Shown here: positions 1 to 7,795 of the stretch, piece by piece
Layout of the letters: each line of letters opens with the position of its first letter
Position numbering within the stretch: position 1 is the stretch's first letter
NCBI GenBank assembly: GCA_946479895.1
Contig: CAMLHT010000040.1
Span: 1-19,343, forward strand
From: an uncultured Gemmatimonadota bacterium
GTDB lineage: Bacteria; Gemmatimonadota; Gemmatimonadetes; Gemmatimonadales; Gemmatimonadaceae
Reading direction: 5' to 3'
Length of the DNA stretch: 19,343 nucleotides
Made by a program: the position numbers and the translations under genes
The notes under the pieces: generated by a model
Databases searched by the model: none
Told to the model about the DNA's origin: nothing
Seen by the model: only the letters and a program-made list of their open reading frames with translations

Positions 1-47
1 CGGGCACGGCGGTCGAGAAGGGAACGGTCCTCATCGAGATGGAGTGA
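1..47 (+). CDS. C-terminal end of a probable biotinyl/lipoyl carrier domain protein (partial)
   Basis: The window opens inside a gene whose last 14 residues can be read in the frame starting at base 3, ending with TGA at 45-47. The tail reads GTAVEKGTVLIEME. The spacing of V, K-G, V-L and I-E resembles the last beta strands of biotin- or lipoyl-attachment domains, where the chain closes with a 'G..V..G..L..IE' pattern. Acyl-CoA carboxylase carrier subunits commonly end this way. The attachment lysine lies outside the window, so the assignment rests on the tail alone and is tentative. Confidence 0.45.
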   Translation, partial: GTAVEKGTVLIEME

Positions 48-61
48 GTCCCCGCGCCTCA

Positions 62-125
62 TCATCCCGAGCGAAGCGAGGGACCTGCTCCTTATTGTCA
101 TCCCGAGCGAAGCGAGGGACCTGCT
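62..125. repeat. Two direct copies of a 28-bp intergenic repeat (core GAGCGAAGCGAGGG)
   Basis: Bases 62-89 and 98-125 are identical over 28 bases, separated by 8 bases (36-bp period). Each copy runs from TCATCCCGAG to GACCTGCT. The inner GAGCGAAGCGAGGG core recurs, usually in inverted pairs, at 9136-9212 and 10251-10307. It is therefore one member of an interspersed family in this genome. Both copies lie between a stop codon and the next gene's ribosome-binding site. Confidence 0.9.
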
Positions 126-159
126 TTTCCAACCGAACAAGCACCCGCTGGAGGAATGC

Positions 160-1059
160 ATGACCCGGTATGCATCCGCGCTGCTCATCGTCGCATCCAT
201 CGCCGGCGCCCAGGCACCGTCGAACCCCGAGATCTACCTCCTTCCGCTTTCCGTCCGCGGCGCGACGATCACCGTCGGCCGGGCGGTGAACATCACCAAC
301 CGTCCCGGCTACGACAATCAGCCGTCGTTCACGTCGGACGGCCGCGAGCTGTACTTCACGTCCACGCGCGCCGACAGCCAGGCCGACATCTACAAGTACC
401 ACGTCGAGTCGAAGGTCATCGAGCGCGTCACCCATACCGCTCCCGAGAGCGAATACTCCGCGACGCAGCTGCCCTATCCGAAGAACTTCTCGGTCATCCG
501 GGTGGAAAAGGATTCGACCCAGCGCCTCTGGATGCTCTCGCCGGATGGGAACGCCGGCCGCCCGGTGTTCACGGACATCAAGCCGGTGGGATATCACGCC
601 TGGCTGGACGAGAACCGGCTCGCTCTCTTCGTGCTCGGCTCCCCCAATGCGCTGGTGCTGGCCGACCGCCGGACCGGGAAGGGCGACACGCTCGCTCGTG
701 ATATCGGCCGGTCGCTGGTGACGCTGCCTCACGGCGGCGGGTTCTCGTTCCTCGCGCATCGCGGGCAGGAGTGGGTTCTCACCGAGGTTCGACTCACCCG
801 CGCTGGAAAAGTCGCCTACATCCATCCGCTGACGACGGTTCCGCGCGGGATGGACTACATCGCATGGGTCGGCGGCACCGCGCTCGGCGGAACGGGATCG
901 AAGCTCATGGCGTGGACGCCGGGCCAGGGCTGGCGGGAAGTCGCCGATCTCGCGCCGCAGGGACTGGCTCGCATCTCGCGCATCGCCGTCGACAGGAATC
1001 TCTCCCGGCTCGCGATCGTCGCCGAGCCCGCCAATCCCGGTTCATCGAGGCAGTATTGA
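160..1059 (+). CDS. Exported TolB/WD40-like (PD40) beta-propeller protein
   Basis: The 299-residue protein starts at ATG 160, five bases after a GGAGG ribosome-binding site at 150-154. Residues 1-19 form a short hydrophobic leader ending GAQA, consistent with export. At residues 48-90 there is a PD40-type blade: NQPSFTSDGRELYFTS, then an IYKY segment. This is the pattern of TolB-like propeller repeats. Further weak blades follow, such as RLWMLSPDG near residue 125. No catalytic residues are evident, so a binding or scaffold role is likely. The stop codon overlaps the ATG of the next gene (ATGA), so the two are probably translationally coupled with the downstream lipoprotein hydrolases. The substrate cannot be inferred. 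Confidence 0.75.
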   Translation: MTRYASALLIVASIAGAQAPSNPEIYLLPLSVRGATITVGRAVNITNRPGYDNQPSFTSDGRELYFTSTRADSQADIYKYHVESKVIERVTHTAPESEYSATQLPYPKNFSVIRVEKDSTQRLWMLSPDGNAGRPVFTDIKPVGYHAWLDENRLALFVLGSPNALVLADRRTGKGDTLARDIGRSLVTLPHGGGFSFLAHRGQEWVLTEVRLTRAGKVAYIHPLTTVPRGMDYIAWVGGTALGGTGSKLMAWTPGQGWREVADLAPQGLARISRIAVDRNLSRLAIVAEPANPGSSRQY

Positions 1060-2555
1060 TGCGGTCGAAGCTTTTTCCTGTTGTCCTGGTGCTGGGCGCC
1101 GCGTGCGCCGGCGCTCCACGCGGTCCCCTCGACCTCACGCCGCCGCCCGTCACGCGCGAGATGCGCGGGCTCTGGGTCGCGACGGTCGCCAACATCGACT
1201 GGCCCTCCCGCAAGGGACTCTCGATGGCGGAGCAGAAGGCCGAGCTCACGGGGATCCTCGACAAGGCGGCCGCGACCGGCTTCAACACGATCGTCCTCCA
1301 GATCCGTCCGGCCGCCGACGCGCTCTACTCATCGTCACTCGAGCCGTGGGCCGCCTGGCTGACCGGGACGCAGGGGCAGGACCCCGGTTACGATCCGCTG
1401 GCCTTCGCCGTGGCCGAATCGCACGCGCGGGGACTCCAGCTCCACGCGTGGATCAACCCGTTCCGCGCCGGCAACACCGCTGACACCGCCGTCCTCGCGC
1501 CCACGCATGTCTACCGCACCCGGCCCGAGCTCGTGCGCGTCTACGGCGGCAACCTCTGGATGGATCCGGGCGATCCTGCCGCCCGCGACCGGTCCATCGA
1601 GGTCATCCGTGACATCGTCACGCGCTACGACATCGACGGCATCCACGCCGACGACTACTTCTACCCGTACCGGATCCAGGACACCGCCACGCGCCGCGAC
1701 GTGCCGTTCCCCGACGACGACACCTGGTCGCGATACGCCAACGGGATGGATCGTGACGACTGGCGCCGGTCGAACATCGACGGGTTTCTCGAGCGGATGT
1801 ACCGCGAGGTCCATGCGATCAAGCCGCAGGTCGTCGTCGGGCTGTCGCCGTTCGGCATCTGGCGGCCGAACAACCCACCCGGCATTCAGGGACTCGACGC
1901 CTACGCCTCGATCTACGCCGACTCACGCAAGTGGCTCCAGCGAGGGTGGGTCGACTACTTCGCTCCCCAGTTGTACTGGGCCATCGGTGCTCCTCAGCAG
2001 AGCTTCCCCGTGCTGCTCGACTGGTGGAAGGGAGAGAACACCGCCGGCCGGCACGTCTGGCCGGGGCTCGCGATCTATCGCGTGCACAACGGCACGCCCT
2101 CCACGTTCTCCGTCGACGAGATCCCCGAGCAGATCCGCATCGTCCGGCAGCGCCTGCCCGAGCCGGGCGAGATCCTCTACAACACCACTTCGACGCTGAA
2201 GCGCCTCGACGCCACCGTTCGCGCGAAGCTCGAGCAGGATCTCTACGCCACGCCGGCGACGGTTCCGGCGTTTCGGTGGCTCGACTCCATTCCTCCGGCG
2301 ACACCCTCGATCACGGTCGCCGGCAGCCGGGTGACCGTGACGTCGAACGGTGAAGGCACGCGCTGGTGGCTCGTCCAGTCCCACGTGCCGCCGCGCTGGA
2401 CGTGGCGCGGGCGGAAGGCGGGGCAGTGGTCCACGCGGCTCGTCTTCGCCGGAGCTCCCTCCGTGGAGCTGGGCGGCAAGGCGGACGTCGTCATCGTCAG
2501 GGCGCTCGATCAGGCTGGCAACATGAGCGGACCCGCCGAATGGCGTCGTCGTTGA
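1059..2555 (+). CDS. GHL10-family (DigH-like) glycoside hydrolase lipoprotein
   Basis: The open frame extends up to 771, but the credible start is ATG 1059. It overlaps the previous stop and opens directly onto a lipoprotein leader with Cys16 after LVLGAA. That gives 498 residues. The GHL10 (PF02638) signature MRGLWVATVANIDWPS begins near residue 35, and the family's HADDYFYPY motif lies at residues 196-204. E. coli DigH, of this family, is an outer-membrane lipoprotein that cleaves peptidoglycan glycan strands stripped of stem peptides. A similar wall-turnover role is inferred here from family membership. Residues from about 415 form a fibronectin-III-like C-terminal domain ending with ALDQAGNMSGPAEW. 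The gene overlaps the next lipoprotein gene by 16 bases. Confidence 0.88.
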   Translation: MRSKLFPVVLVLGAACAGAPRGPLDLTPPPVTREMRGLWVATVANIDWPSRKGLSMAEQKAELTGILDKAAATGFNTIVLQIRPAADALYSSSLEPWAAWLTGTQGQDPGYDPLAFAVAESHARGLQLHAWINPFRAGNTADTAVLAPTHVYRTRPELVRVYGGNLWMDPGDPAARDRSIEVIRDIVTRYDIDGIHADDYFYPYRIQDTATRRDVPFPDDDTWSRYANGMDRDDWRRSNIDGFLERMYREVHAIKPQVVVGLSPFGIWRPNNPPGIQGLDAYASIYADSRKWLQRGWVDYFAPQLYWAIGAPQQSFPVLLDWWKGENTAGRHVWPGLAIYRVHNGTPSTFSVDEIPEQIRIVRQRLPEPGEILYNTTSTLKRLDATVRAKLEQDLYATPATVPAFRWLDSIPPATPSITVAGSRVTVTSNGEGTRWWLVQSHVPPRWTWRGRKAGQWSTRLVFAGAPSVELGGKADVVIVRALDQAGNMSGPAEWRRR

Positions 2556-3391
2556 CCCGGTCGCGGCTGGCGAAGCTCGGCATCCTCGCGGCCGCCGGGG
2601 TCGTTGCCGCCTGCGTGCCCGCGGCGCGGCAAGCATCCGCGCCGCCGACGCTCCGCGTGATGTCGTACAACATCCAGGCGGGCGGTGGCGATCTCGCGCG
2701 CGTCGCCGCGACCATTCGCGGCGCGTCGCCGGACATCGTCGGTCTCCAGGAAGTCGACGTCCACTGGTCCGACCGCAGCGGCTTTGCCGATCAGGCGCGT
2801 GAGCTTGCCTCCATGCTCGGCATGGAGGTCAGGTTCGCGCCCATCTATGCGATCCCGAACGCCGATCCTTCCAGGCCGGTCCGAGAGTACGGCGTCGCCC
2901 TGCTCAGTCGGTTCCCGATTCGAGAGTGGCGCAACGACAGCCTGACGCGGCTCTCCACCCAGGACGCCGCCGCCGCTCCCGCGCGCATGCCGGGCATGGT
3001 CGAGGCGCTGATCGACGCGAACGGGTGGCGGGTCCGCGTATTCACGACGCACCTGGATTATCGCGCTGACCCGGCGATCCGGTCGCGTCAGGTCACCGAG
3101 CTGCTTGGCTACCTCGGCCGGAGCGGCGTCCCGACCATCGTCACGGGAGACCTGAACGCCGGCCCATCGGCGCCAGAGCTGCAACCGCTCTTCGGCGTGT
3201 TGCACGACGCCTGGAGCGCCGGTGCCGGAGACGGGCTCACCTATCCGGCGGAGAAGCCGGTCAAGCGCATCGACTACGTCCTGGCGTCGGGCCACTTCGA
3301 GCCGACTGCCGCGTCCGTCATTCAATCGCCGGCGTCCGACCACCGGGCCGTGATCGCCACGCTCGTCGGGCGAGCGGGCCGCGCCCCCTGA
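2540..3391 (+). CDS. Endonuclease/exonuclease/phosphatase-family lipoprotein
   Basis: The start ATG 2540 lies inside the end of the previous gene and gives 283 residues. It was chosen over the longer open frame (from 2366) because it begins directly with a lipoprotein signal: a hydrophobic run to VVAAC, with lipidated Cys25. The mature domain has the full EEP metallo-hydrolase motif set: VMSYNIQ (Asn44), GLQEVD (Glu71), TTHLDYR, GDLNAG (Asp204, Asn206), KRIDYVL and SDHRAV (His268). The family includes DNases, sphingomyelinases and inositol-phosphate phosphatases, and the exact substrate cannot be read from sequence. A cell-surface or periplasmic phosphodiesterase is likely. It is the last gene of the overlapping trio, and a strong hairpin follows within 8 bases. 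Confidence 0.88.
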   Translation: MASSLTRSRLAKLGILAAAGVVAACVPAARQASAPPTLRVMSYNIQAGGGDLARVAATIRGASPDIVGLQEVDVHWSDRSGFADQARELASMLGMEVRFAPIYAIPNADPSRPVREYGVALLSRFPIREWRNDSLTRLSTQDAAAAPARMPGMVEALIDANGWRVRVFTTHLDYRADPAIRSRQVTELLGYLGRSGVPTIVTGDLNAGPSAPELQPLFGVLHDAWSAGAGDGLTYPAEKPVKRIDYVLASGHFEPTAASVIQSPASDHRAVIATLVGRAGRAP

Positions 3392-3398
3392 AAAGGTC

Positions 3399-3435
3399 GA
3401 AGCCCGCATCGCTCCCTTTGGGCGATGCGGGCTTC
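3399..3435 (+). terminator. Hairpin terminator after the EEP lipoprotein gene
   Basis: A perfect 14-bp stem (GAAGCCCGCATCGC at 3399-3412 pairing with 3422-3435) encloses a 9-base loop. It starts 7 bases after the stop codon. No long T run follows, so it is either a weak intrinsic terminator or an mRNA 3'-end stabiliser. It lies between convergent genes and could act in both directions. Confidence 0.7.
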
Positions 3436-3444
3436 ACGTGACCG

Positions 3445-3506
3445 ACGGCGCGGAGGTCGTCAGCCGATAGAGCGGAGCCTTAGCGGCTCACGGCGATCCG
3501 CGCCGT
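3445..3506. repeat. Long imperfect hairpin in a convergent intergenic region
   Basis: ACGGCGCGGA at 3445-3454 is a perfect inverted match to TCCGCGCCGT at 3497-3506. An inner pair AGCCG (3462-3466) / CGGCT (3484-3488) allows a second stem. The element lies just after the 3399-3435 hairpin. It could be part of a bidirectional termination region or a small structured RNA. The rest of the 3392-3610 gap shows only a weaker 8-bp inverted repeat (CGAAAGGG at 3554-3561 with 3589-3596), possibly the terminator of the minus-strand hydrolase. Confidence 0.55.
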
Positions 3507-3610
3507 ACGAAAGTCAGTAGACAATGGATCACCTCCTGTTCAGCGGGTGGATACGAAAGGGCTTACTTCGAAAAAATAGTACTCCACACCCTTTCGCAAG
3601 GTTCCACGGA

Positions 3611-4630
3611 TCACGGCCGCAGCAGGAATTCGCGCACGGCGGCAAGTACCCGGTCGCGGTGACTGACGAAGATCCAGTGATGTCCGCCGCTGATCACGAG
3701 CGCCTCGCCCCGCGGAGCTCGCCTGAAATCGGCGACCGCGAAGTCGCTCACGACTTTCGACTTGTCGATGACGGCCTGGACGTCTTCCCGCCACGACGTG
3801 TCGGCGGTGATCCACGGCTCCGACTGCTCGAAGCGCTCGCGCACGGCGAAGATCGCCAGCGCGGGATGGCGCAGCTTCTCCCACTCCTGCCGCTCGCTCG
3901 ACGCCTCGCGCCCGATCCCGACGTAGCCGGTGCCGAGCTCCTCGATGATGCCGTCGTGCTTCACCCGCGCGCGGATGTCGGCCTCCGGGATCCGCACGCC
4001 TCGCGTGGAGTGCACGTAGCTCACGTAGGCCCGCCAGGTCGAGGTGTCCCGGTCGGTGAGCGGCGCCTTCGCCGGGTAGGGCATGGCGTCGGTGAAGACG
4101 GCTTCGGCCACCGAGTCCACCGCGACGTTGTCGAATGCGCCGTCGAGATAGACCATCCGGCGGATGCGCCCCGGGTATTTCCGCGCGAACGCCGTCATCT
4201 CCTGGCCGGCGAAGGAGTGGCCCACGAGGTCGACCTGCGTGAGTCGCAGCGCGTCCATCGCCGTCCTGATGTCCTCGACGAGTCGGGGCAGGTCGTAGCC
4301 GCGCTCCGGATGGGAGCTCTCGCCGAATCCTCGTCGCGTGAGGGCGTACACGTGAAAGCGGTCCGTCAGGCCGGGCGCGAAGTCATCGTACGCATGCGCC
4401 GTGTTGCCGATCCCGGGGAGGAGCAGGAGGGCGGGGCCGGTGCCGCCGAAGTCGAGGTAGTGGAGCCGGACGCCGCGTTCGACCGTGATGAAGCCTGCCT
4501 TGTGGCTGGCCGAATCCACCCAGCCGTCGTCGCGTGGCAGCCGGGACGGCAATCGCTGGGCGTGGGCCGCCGCTCCCGCTCCGGCGAGTCCGACGAGCAT
4601 GGCCAGGCAGAGATGTCGAAACGTGCTCAT
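3611..4630 (-). CDS. Exported alpha/beta-hydrolase
   Basis: The start was placed at the ATG reading 4630-4628. This gives 339 residues beginning with a clean signal peptide (MSTFRHLCLAMLVGLAGAGA to AHAQ). The open frame extends to a GTG at 4681, but that would put charged residues ahead of the leader. The fold is read from the oxyanion-turn segment LLLLPGIGNT (near residue 70), the RRGFGES strand-turn, the nucleophile elbow VGHSFAG with Ser139, and a late GGHHW supplying the catalytic His near 317-318. The family covers esterases, epoxide hydrolases, lipases and peptidases, so no substrate is assigned. The gene is convergent with the EEP gene and divergent from the S9 peptidase. No strong Shine-Dalgarno is visible at the chosen start. 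Confidence 0.85.
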   Translation of the reverse strand: MSTFRHLCLAMLVGLAGAGAAAHAQRLPSRLPRDDGWVDSASHKAGFITVERGVRLHYLDFGGTGPALLLLPGIGNTAHAYDDFAPGLTDRFHVYALTRRGFGESSHPERGYDLPRLVEDIRTAMDALRLTQVDLVGHSFAGQEMTAFARKYPGRIRRMVYLDGAFDNVAVDSVAEAVFTDAMPYPAKAPLTDRDTSTWRAYVSYVHSTRGVRIPEADIRARVKHDGIIEELGTGYVGIGREASSERQEWEKLRHPALAIFAVRERFEQSEPWITADTSWREDVQAVIDKSKVVSDFAVADFRRAPRGEALVISGGHHWIFVSHRDRVLAAVREFLLRP

Positions 4631-4685
4631 GACGGAGATCAGGGTCGGCCGGCGCGGATTCGACCCTCGGCTCCACGCCACACAA

Positions 4686-4714
4686 TTGACGGTTCAGTGT
4701 ACTCGAAGTGTAGC
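4686..4714 (+). promoter_or_regulatory. Candidate sigma70-type promoter for the S9 peptidase
   Basis: TTGACG at 4686-4691 is followed after 17 bases by TGTAGC at 4709-4714. The site lies in the 242-base divergent region between the hydrolase and the peptidase. A direct repeat AGTGTA (4696-4701 and 4707-4712), with an 11-base period, overlaps the spacer and -10 region. The -10 match is weak and the implied 5' UTR is long (about 150 bases), so this is tentative. Confidence 0.28.
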
Positions 4715-4872
4715 AGGCCTTCACGACCCGCCCGGGGACGAGGGGTGCGGCAGCGCGCGGCGCCCGGTTCGCTGGTCGTCCCTCCTGTCCATATTTCAAG
4801 CCCGCACGTCACCGGGATTGTCTCATCCCGGAAGATTCCATCCGGCGCCCGTCCCCATCTGGAGTATTCCGC

Positions 4873-7044
4873 ATGACCTTCCGCCAGCGTTTCGCTCTCC
4901 TCACCATCGCGCTGTCCCTGCCGGCGTTGCTCGCCGCGCAGGACCGCCTGCCGAACATGCCGGGCTACGCGCAGGTCATGCGCGTTGCCCCGCTCATCGG
5001 GCAGGTGAATCAGCGGGTGGCCGCTGGCCGCGTGAGCGACGTCTCCTGGCTGCCGGATGGCGCGGGCGTCGAGTACACGGTCGGTGGGCGCGGCGGCACG
5101 CGCTATCGATTCCTCGTGGCATCGAAGCAGAAGAGCGAGATCCCGCTGCCGCCGGCCGCCGCGCAGCCGGCCACTCCGCCGGCCGCCGGCGGATGCGCGG
5201 CGTTCGTGGACCGCGGGCGCCAGGTGGAGTCGGAGCTTTCCCCCGACGGGTCGCGGCTCGCGGTCTATCGCGATCGCAACCTCTATCTCACAGAGCCGGG
5301 CGACTGCTCGGCGGCGAAAGGCGTCGCCCTCACCACCGAGGGCAGCGTGAAGGATCGCATCAAGTATGGCACCGCGAGCTGGGTCTACGGCGAGGAGCTC
5401 GAGCAGACCACCGCGTTCTGGTGGTCGCCGGACGGGAAGAGGCTCGCCTACTACCGCTTCGACGAGAGCCGGATCCCCGACTACTACCTCCAGGTCGGCC
5501 AGACGGGCATCTACGACACGCTCGACATCGAGGCCTATCCCAAGACCGGGTACCCCAATCCCGTCGTCGACCTGTTCGTCTACGACCTCGCGACGAAGAA
5601 GACGACGAGGATCGACGTGCGCGACGGCAAGCCGTTCACGAACGACGTCGTCGGCCACTACGTCTACAACGTCGCCTGGACGCCCGATGGCCGTGAAATC
5701 ACGTTCAACCGGAAGAACCGCCGCCAGAACGTCCTCGAGCTGACGTTCTGCGACCCGGCGGGTGGCAAGTGCCGCGTCGTCGTGCGCGAGGAGTGGCCGA
5801 CCGGCTGGCTGGAGAACCACACCCTCGACGACGACATGGTGTGGCTCGCTGATGGCCAGCGCTTCCTCTGGACCTCCCACCGCACCGGCTTCGAGAACTA
5901 CTACCTGTACGACCGGTCCGGGAAGCTCCTCGGCGCCGTCACGTCCAACTCCGCCGACCTCGCCAAGTCCGACGAGGGCTTGCTGCAGCAGGGCGACGGG
6001 GCCTACCGCGTGGACGAGAAGACCGGCACGCTCTGGTACACGGCGCGCGACGGCGAGAACTACATGAAGGTCCAGCTCCATCGCGTCGGTCTCGACGGCC
6101 GGAACGACCGCCGGCTCACCGATCCGGCGTTCACGCACACCGTCAACATCTCGCCCGACGGGAAGTATTTCGTGGACGTCGCCCAGACACACGACGTGCC
6201 GCCGGTCACGCGTCTCATGGATCGCGACGGCAACGTGATCGCGGAGCTGGCGCGCGCGGACGCGGGCGCGATCGAGAAGGCGGGCCTGCGGAAGGTCGAG
6301 ATGTTCACCTTCATGTCCGCCGACGGAAAGACGCGCCTCCACGGCACCATCTCGTATCCGTCCGACTTCGATCCGACGAAGAAATATCCGGCGCTGCTCA
6401 GCGTGTACGGCGGCCCGAACTTCGCCGCGGTGAACGAGATGTTCAAGCTGCCGAGCGCCAACGCCGAATTCGGGTTCCTGCTGCTGACCCTCGACACGCG
6501 AGCCTCGAAGGGGCAGGGCCACCGGCTCCTCGACGATCTCTATCTCAAGCTCGGAATCCCCGAGATCGACGACATGGCGGCGGGGGTCCGCTCGCTGGCG
6601 TCGCGCCCGTACTTCGACGCGTCGCGGGTGGGGATCTTCGGCACCTCGTACGGCGGCTATGCGTCGCTGATGGCGCTGCTCCGCTATCCGTCCGTGTTCG
6701 CCGCGGCGTCGTCTTCGTCACCGGTCACCGACTGGCGGAATTACGACACGATCTACACCGAGCGATACATGTGGATTCCCCAGGAGAACGCCAAGGGCTA
6801 CGACGCCGGCTCCACGAACACTTACGCCGGGGAGCTGAAGGGCGACCTGCTCCTCTACTATGGAAGCGGCGACAATAACGTCCATCCGAACAACACCATG
6901 CAGATGGTCCGTGCCCTCCAGGCGGCGCGGAAGCACTTCGAGCTCCAGGTCGGCCCGGACCTCGGCCACACGGCGGTCAACAGCCAGCGGATGATGGAGT
7001 TCTTCATCGAGTCGCTGCGGATGAAGATGGTGGAGCGCAACTAG
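4873..7044 (+). CDS. Dipeptidyl-peptidase IV-like S9 family serine peptidase
   Basis: The 723-residue exported protein starts at ATG 4873, 8 bases after GGAG. A signal peptide (to about LLAAQ, residue 22) precedes a DPP-IV N-terminal beta-propeller (about residues 90-480) and a C-terminal alpha/beta-hydrolase catalytic domain (about 500-720). The catalytic triad is visible: Ser592 in GTSYGGY, Asp667 in GSGDNNVHP and His699 in LGHT. The paired Glu174-Glu175 in VYGEELEQT matches the DPP-IV glutamates that bind the substrate's free N-terminus. This supports a true dipeptidyl aminopeptidase over other S9 types. Family members usually cleave X-Pro or X-Ala dipeptides from peptides in the periplasm or outside the cell. 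The protein is intact and of normal length. The stop codon abuts the GTGGGA array. Confidence 0.95.
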   Translation: MTFRQRFALLTIALSLPALLAAQDRLPNMPGYAQVMRVAPLIGQVNQRVAAGRVSDVSWLPDGAGVEYTVGGRGGTRYRFLVASKQKSEIPLPPAAAQPATPPAAGGCAAFVDRGRQVESELSPDGSRLAVYRDRNLYLTEPGDCSAAKGVALTTEGSVKDRIKYGTASWVYGEELEQTTAFWWSPDGKRLAYYRFDESRIPDYYLQVGQTGIYDTLDIEAYPKTGYPNPVVDLFVYDLATKKTTRIDVRDGKPFTNDVVGHYVYNVAWTPDGREITFNRKNRRQNVLELTFCDPAGGKCRVVVREEWPTGWLENHTLDDDMVWLADGQRFLWTSHRTGFENYYLYDRSGKLLGAVTSNSADLAKSDEGLLQQGDGAYRVDEKTGTLWYTARDGENYMKVQLHRVGLDGRNDRRLTDPAFTHTVNISPDGKYFVDVAQTHDVPPVTRLMDRDGNVIAELARADAGAIEKAGLRKVEMFTFMSADGKTRLHGTISYPSDFDPTKKYPALLSVYGGPNFAAVNEMFKLPSANAEFGFLLLTLDTRASKGQGHRLLDDLYLKLGIPEIDDMAAGVRSLASRPYFDASRVGIFGTSYGGYASLMALLRYPSVFAAASSSSPVTDWRNYDTIYTERYMWIPQENAKGYDAGSTNTYAGELKGDLLLYYGSGDNNVHPNNTMQMVRALQAARKHFELQVGPDLGHTAVNSQRMMEFFIESLRMKMVERN

Positions 7045-7113
7045 TGGGAGTGGGAGTGAGAGTGGGAGTGGGAAGTGGCTCTATCCCCACTCCCACTCCC
7101 ACCCCAACCCCCA
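7044..7113. repeat. Inverted pair of GTGGGA-type low-complexity arrays
   Basis: Bases 7044-7077 are about five tandem GTGGGA units, with variants such as GTGAGA. Bases 7085-7113 contain the inverted, C-rich counterpart (CCCCACTCCCACTCCC and degenerate flanks). Only about 7 bases separate the arms, so the transcript could fold into a long hairpin. The left arm overlaps the last base of the S9 peptidase stop codon. The right arm ends 7 bases before the stop of the convergent minus-strand gene. It may act as a bidirectional terminator, but the tandem-unit make-up is unusual for one. Confidence 0.85.
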
Positions 7114-7120
7114 CCGCTCG

Positions 7121-7795
7121 TCAATGCAGCGTGAAGCCGGTCAGGAAGCTCACGCGCACCCCGCCGCGCGAGGATGCCGCGGCGACGTTCATGGGGAAGT
7201 GCAGGCCCCCATTGTGGACCGTGACGCCGGCAGCGAGGGCCAGGCCGACCCCGGCGACCGAGACGTTCGGGCCGAAGCCGACTTCGTTTCCGGTCCGCCC
7301 GCGAGCCCCGACCAGCCAGGTGGCGCTCGGAAGGAACACGCCTTTCTCGAGCCCTCCCGCGAGGAACACCCACTCATTGAGGACCATCGGCCCGTCGGTC
7401 GTGACGTGAATCTCGTGCTCCAGCTGCCAGCCGAACTGGCTGATGGCCGACCCGACCTCGATGCTGTGGTTCTTGAGCGAGTCGACGACGGCCTGCGGGA
7501 GGTACGTGAACCCGAAGCGCGGGCCGGAGTAGTCCACGGTCCGGTTCCATTCGGACGTCGCCCGGTCGCGGCGGCTCCGGTTCGTGGGCTGAGGGGCACG
7601 GCCGCCGAGGATGCCGATGACCTGCCCGGCGGTCGACACGCCGTTCCGGTCGGTGTCCGCGCCCGGCGAGGGCGTATAGGCGGCCTGGGCCCTGAGGGCC
7701 CGGGCTCCCAGCAGAAAGAGGGTGGCGACCGCGGCCGCCTTGATCAGCTGGCCGTAGGGACGGGCCAGGGTCCGGGAAAACGCAGGCTTTCTCAT
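7121..7795 (-). CDS. Exported protein of unknown function, possible small beta-barrel
   Basis: The 224-residue product starts at an ATG 7 bases after a strong GGAGG (minus strand, 7803-7807). Residues 1-37 form a signal peptide with a basic N-region and a hydrophobic core, ending LRAQA. The mature protein has no recognised catalytic motif. Its C-terminal half is a series of alternating hydrophobic/small-residue stretches with glycines (GPNVSVAGVGLALAAGVTV, GGVRVSFLTGFTLH), as in outer-membrane beta-barrel strands. It ends on a short amphipathic strand. I do not recognise a named family. It is flanked by the GTGGGA inverted array (3' side) and the GGCTNNN inverted array (5' side), but those arrays use different words. 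Confidence 0.8.
   Translation of the reverse strand: MRKPAFSRTLARPYGQLIKAAAVATLFLLGARALRAQAAYTPSPGADTDRNGVSTAGQVIGILGGRAPQPTNRSRRDRATSEWNRTVDYSGPRFGFTYLPQAVVDSLKNHSIEVGSAISQFGWQLEHEIHVTTDGPMVLNEWVFLAGGLEKGVFLPSATWLVGARGRTGNEVGFGPNVSVAGVGLALAAGVTVHNGGLHFPMNVAAASSRGGVRVSFLTGFTLH

Noticed and set aside
62..125. Possible CRISPR array
   Set aside because: There are only two repeat copies with an 8-base gap. Related copies elsewhere occur in inverted pairs, and there are no cas genes.
3445..3506. tRNA gene
   Set aside because: The outer stem is 10 bp, there is no T-loop consensus and no cloverleaf could be drawn.
3524..4876. 450-residue plus-strand open frame
   Set aside because: It lies opposite the alpha/beta-hydrolase, which has a signal peptide and catalytic motifs. 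This frame shows no family motif.
4639..6522. 627-residue open frame on the minus strand
   Set aside because: It is antisense to the intact S9 peptidase with full catalytic residues. The frame is open only because of high GC and has valine/arginine-rich, low-complexity content.
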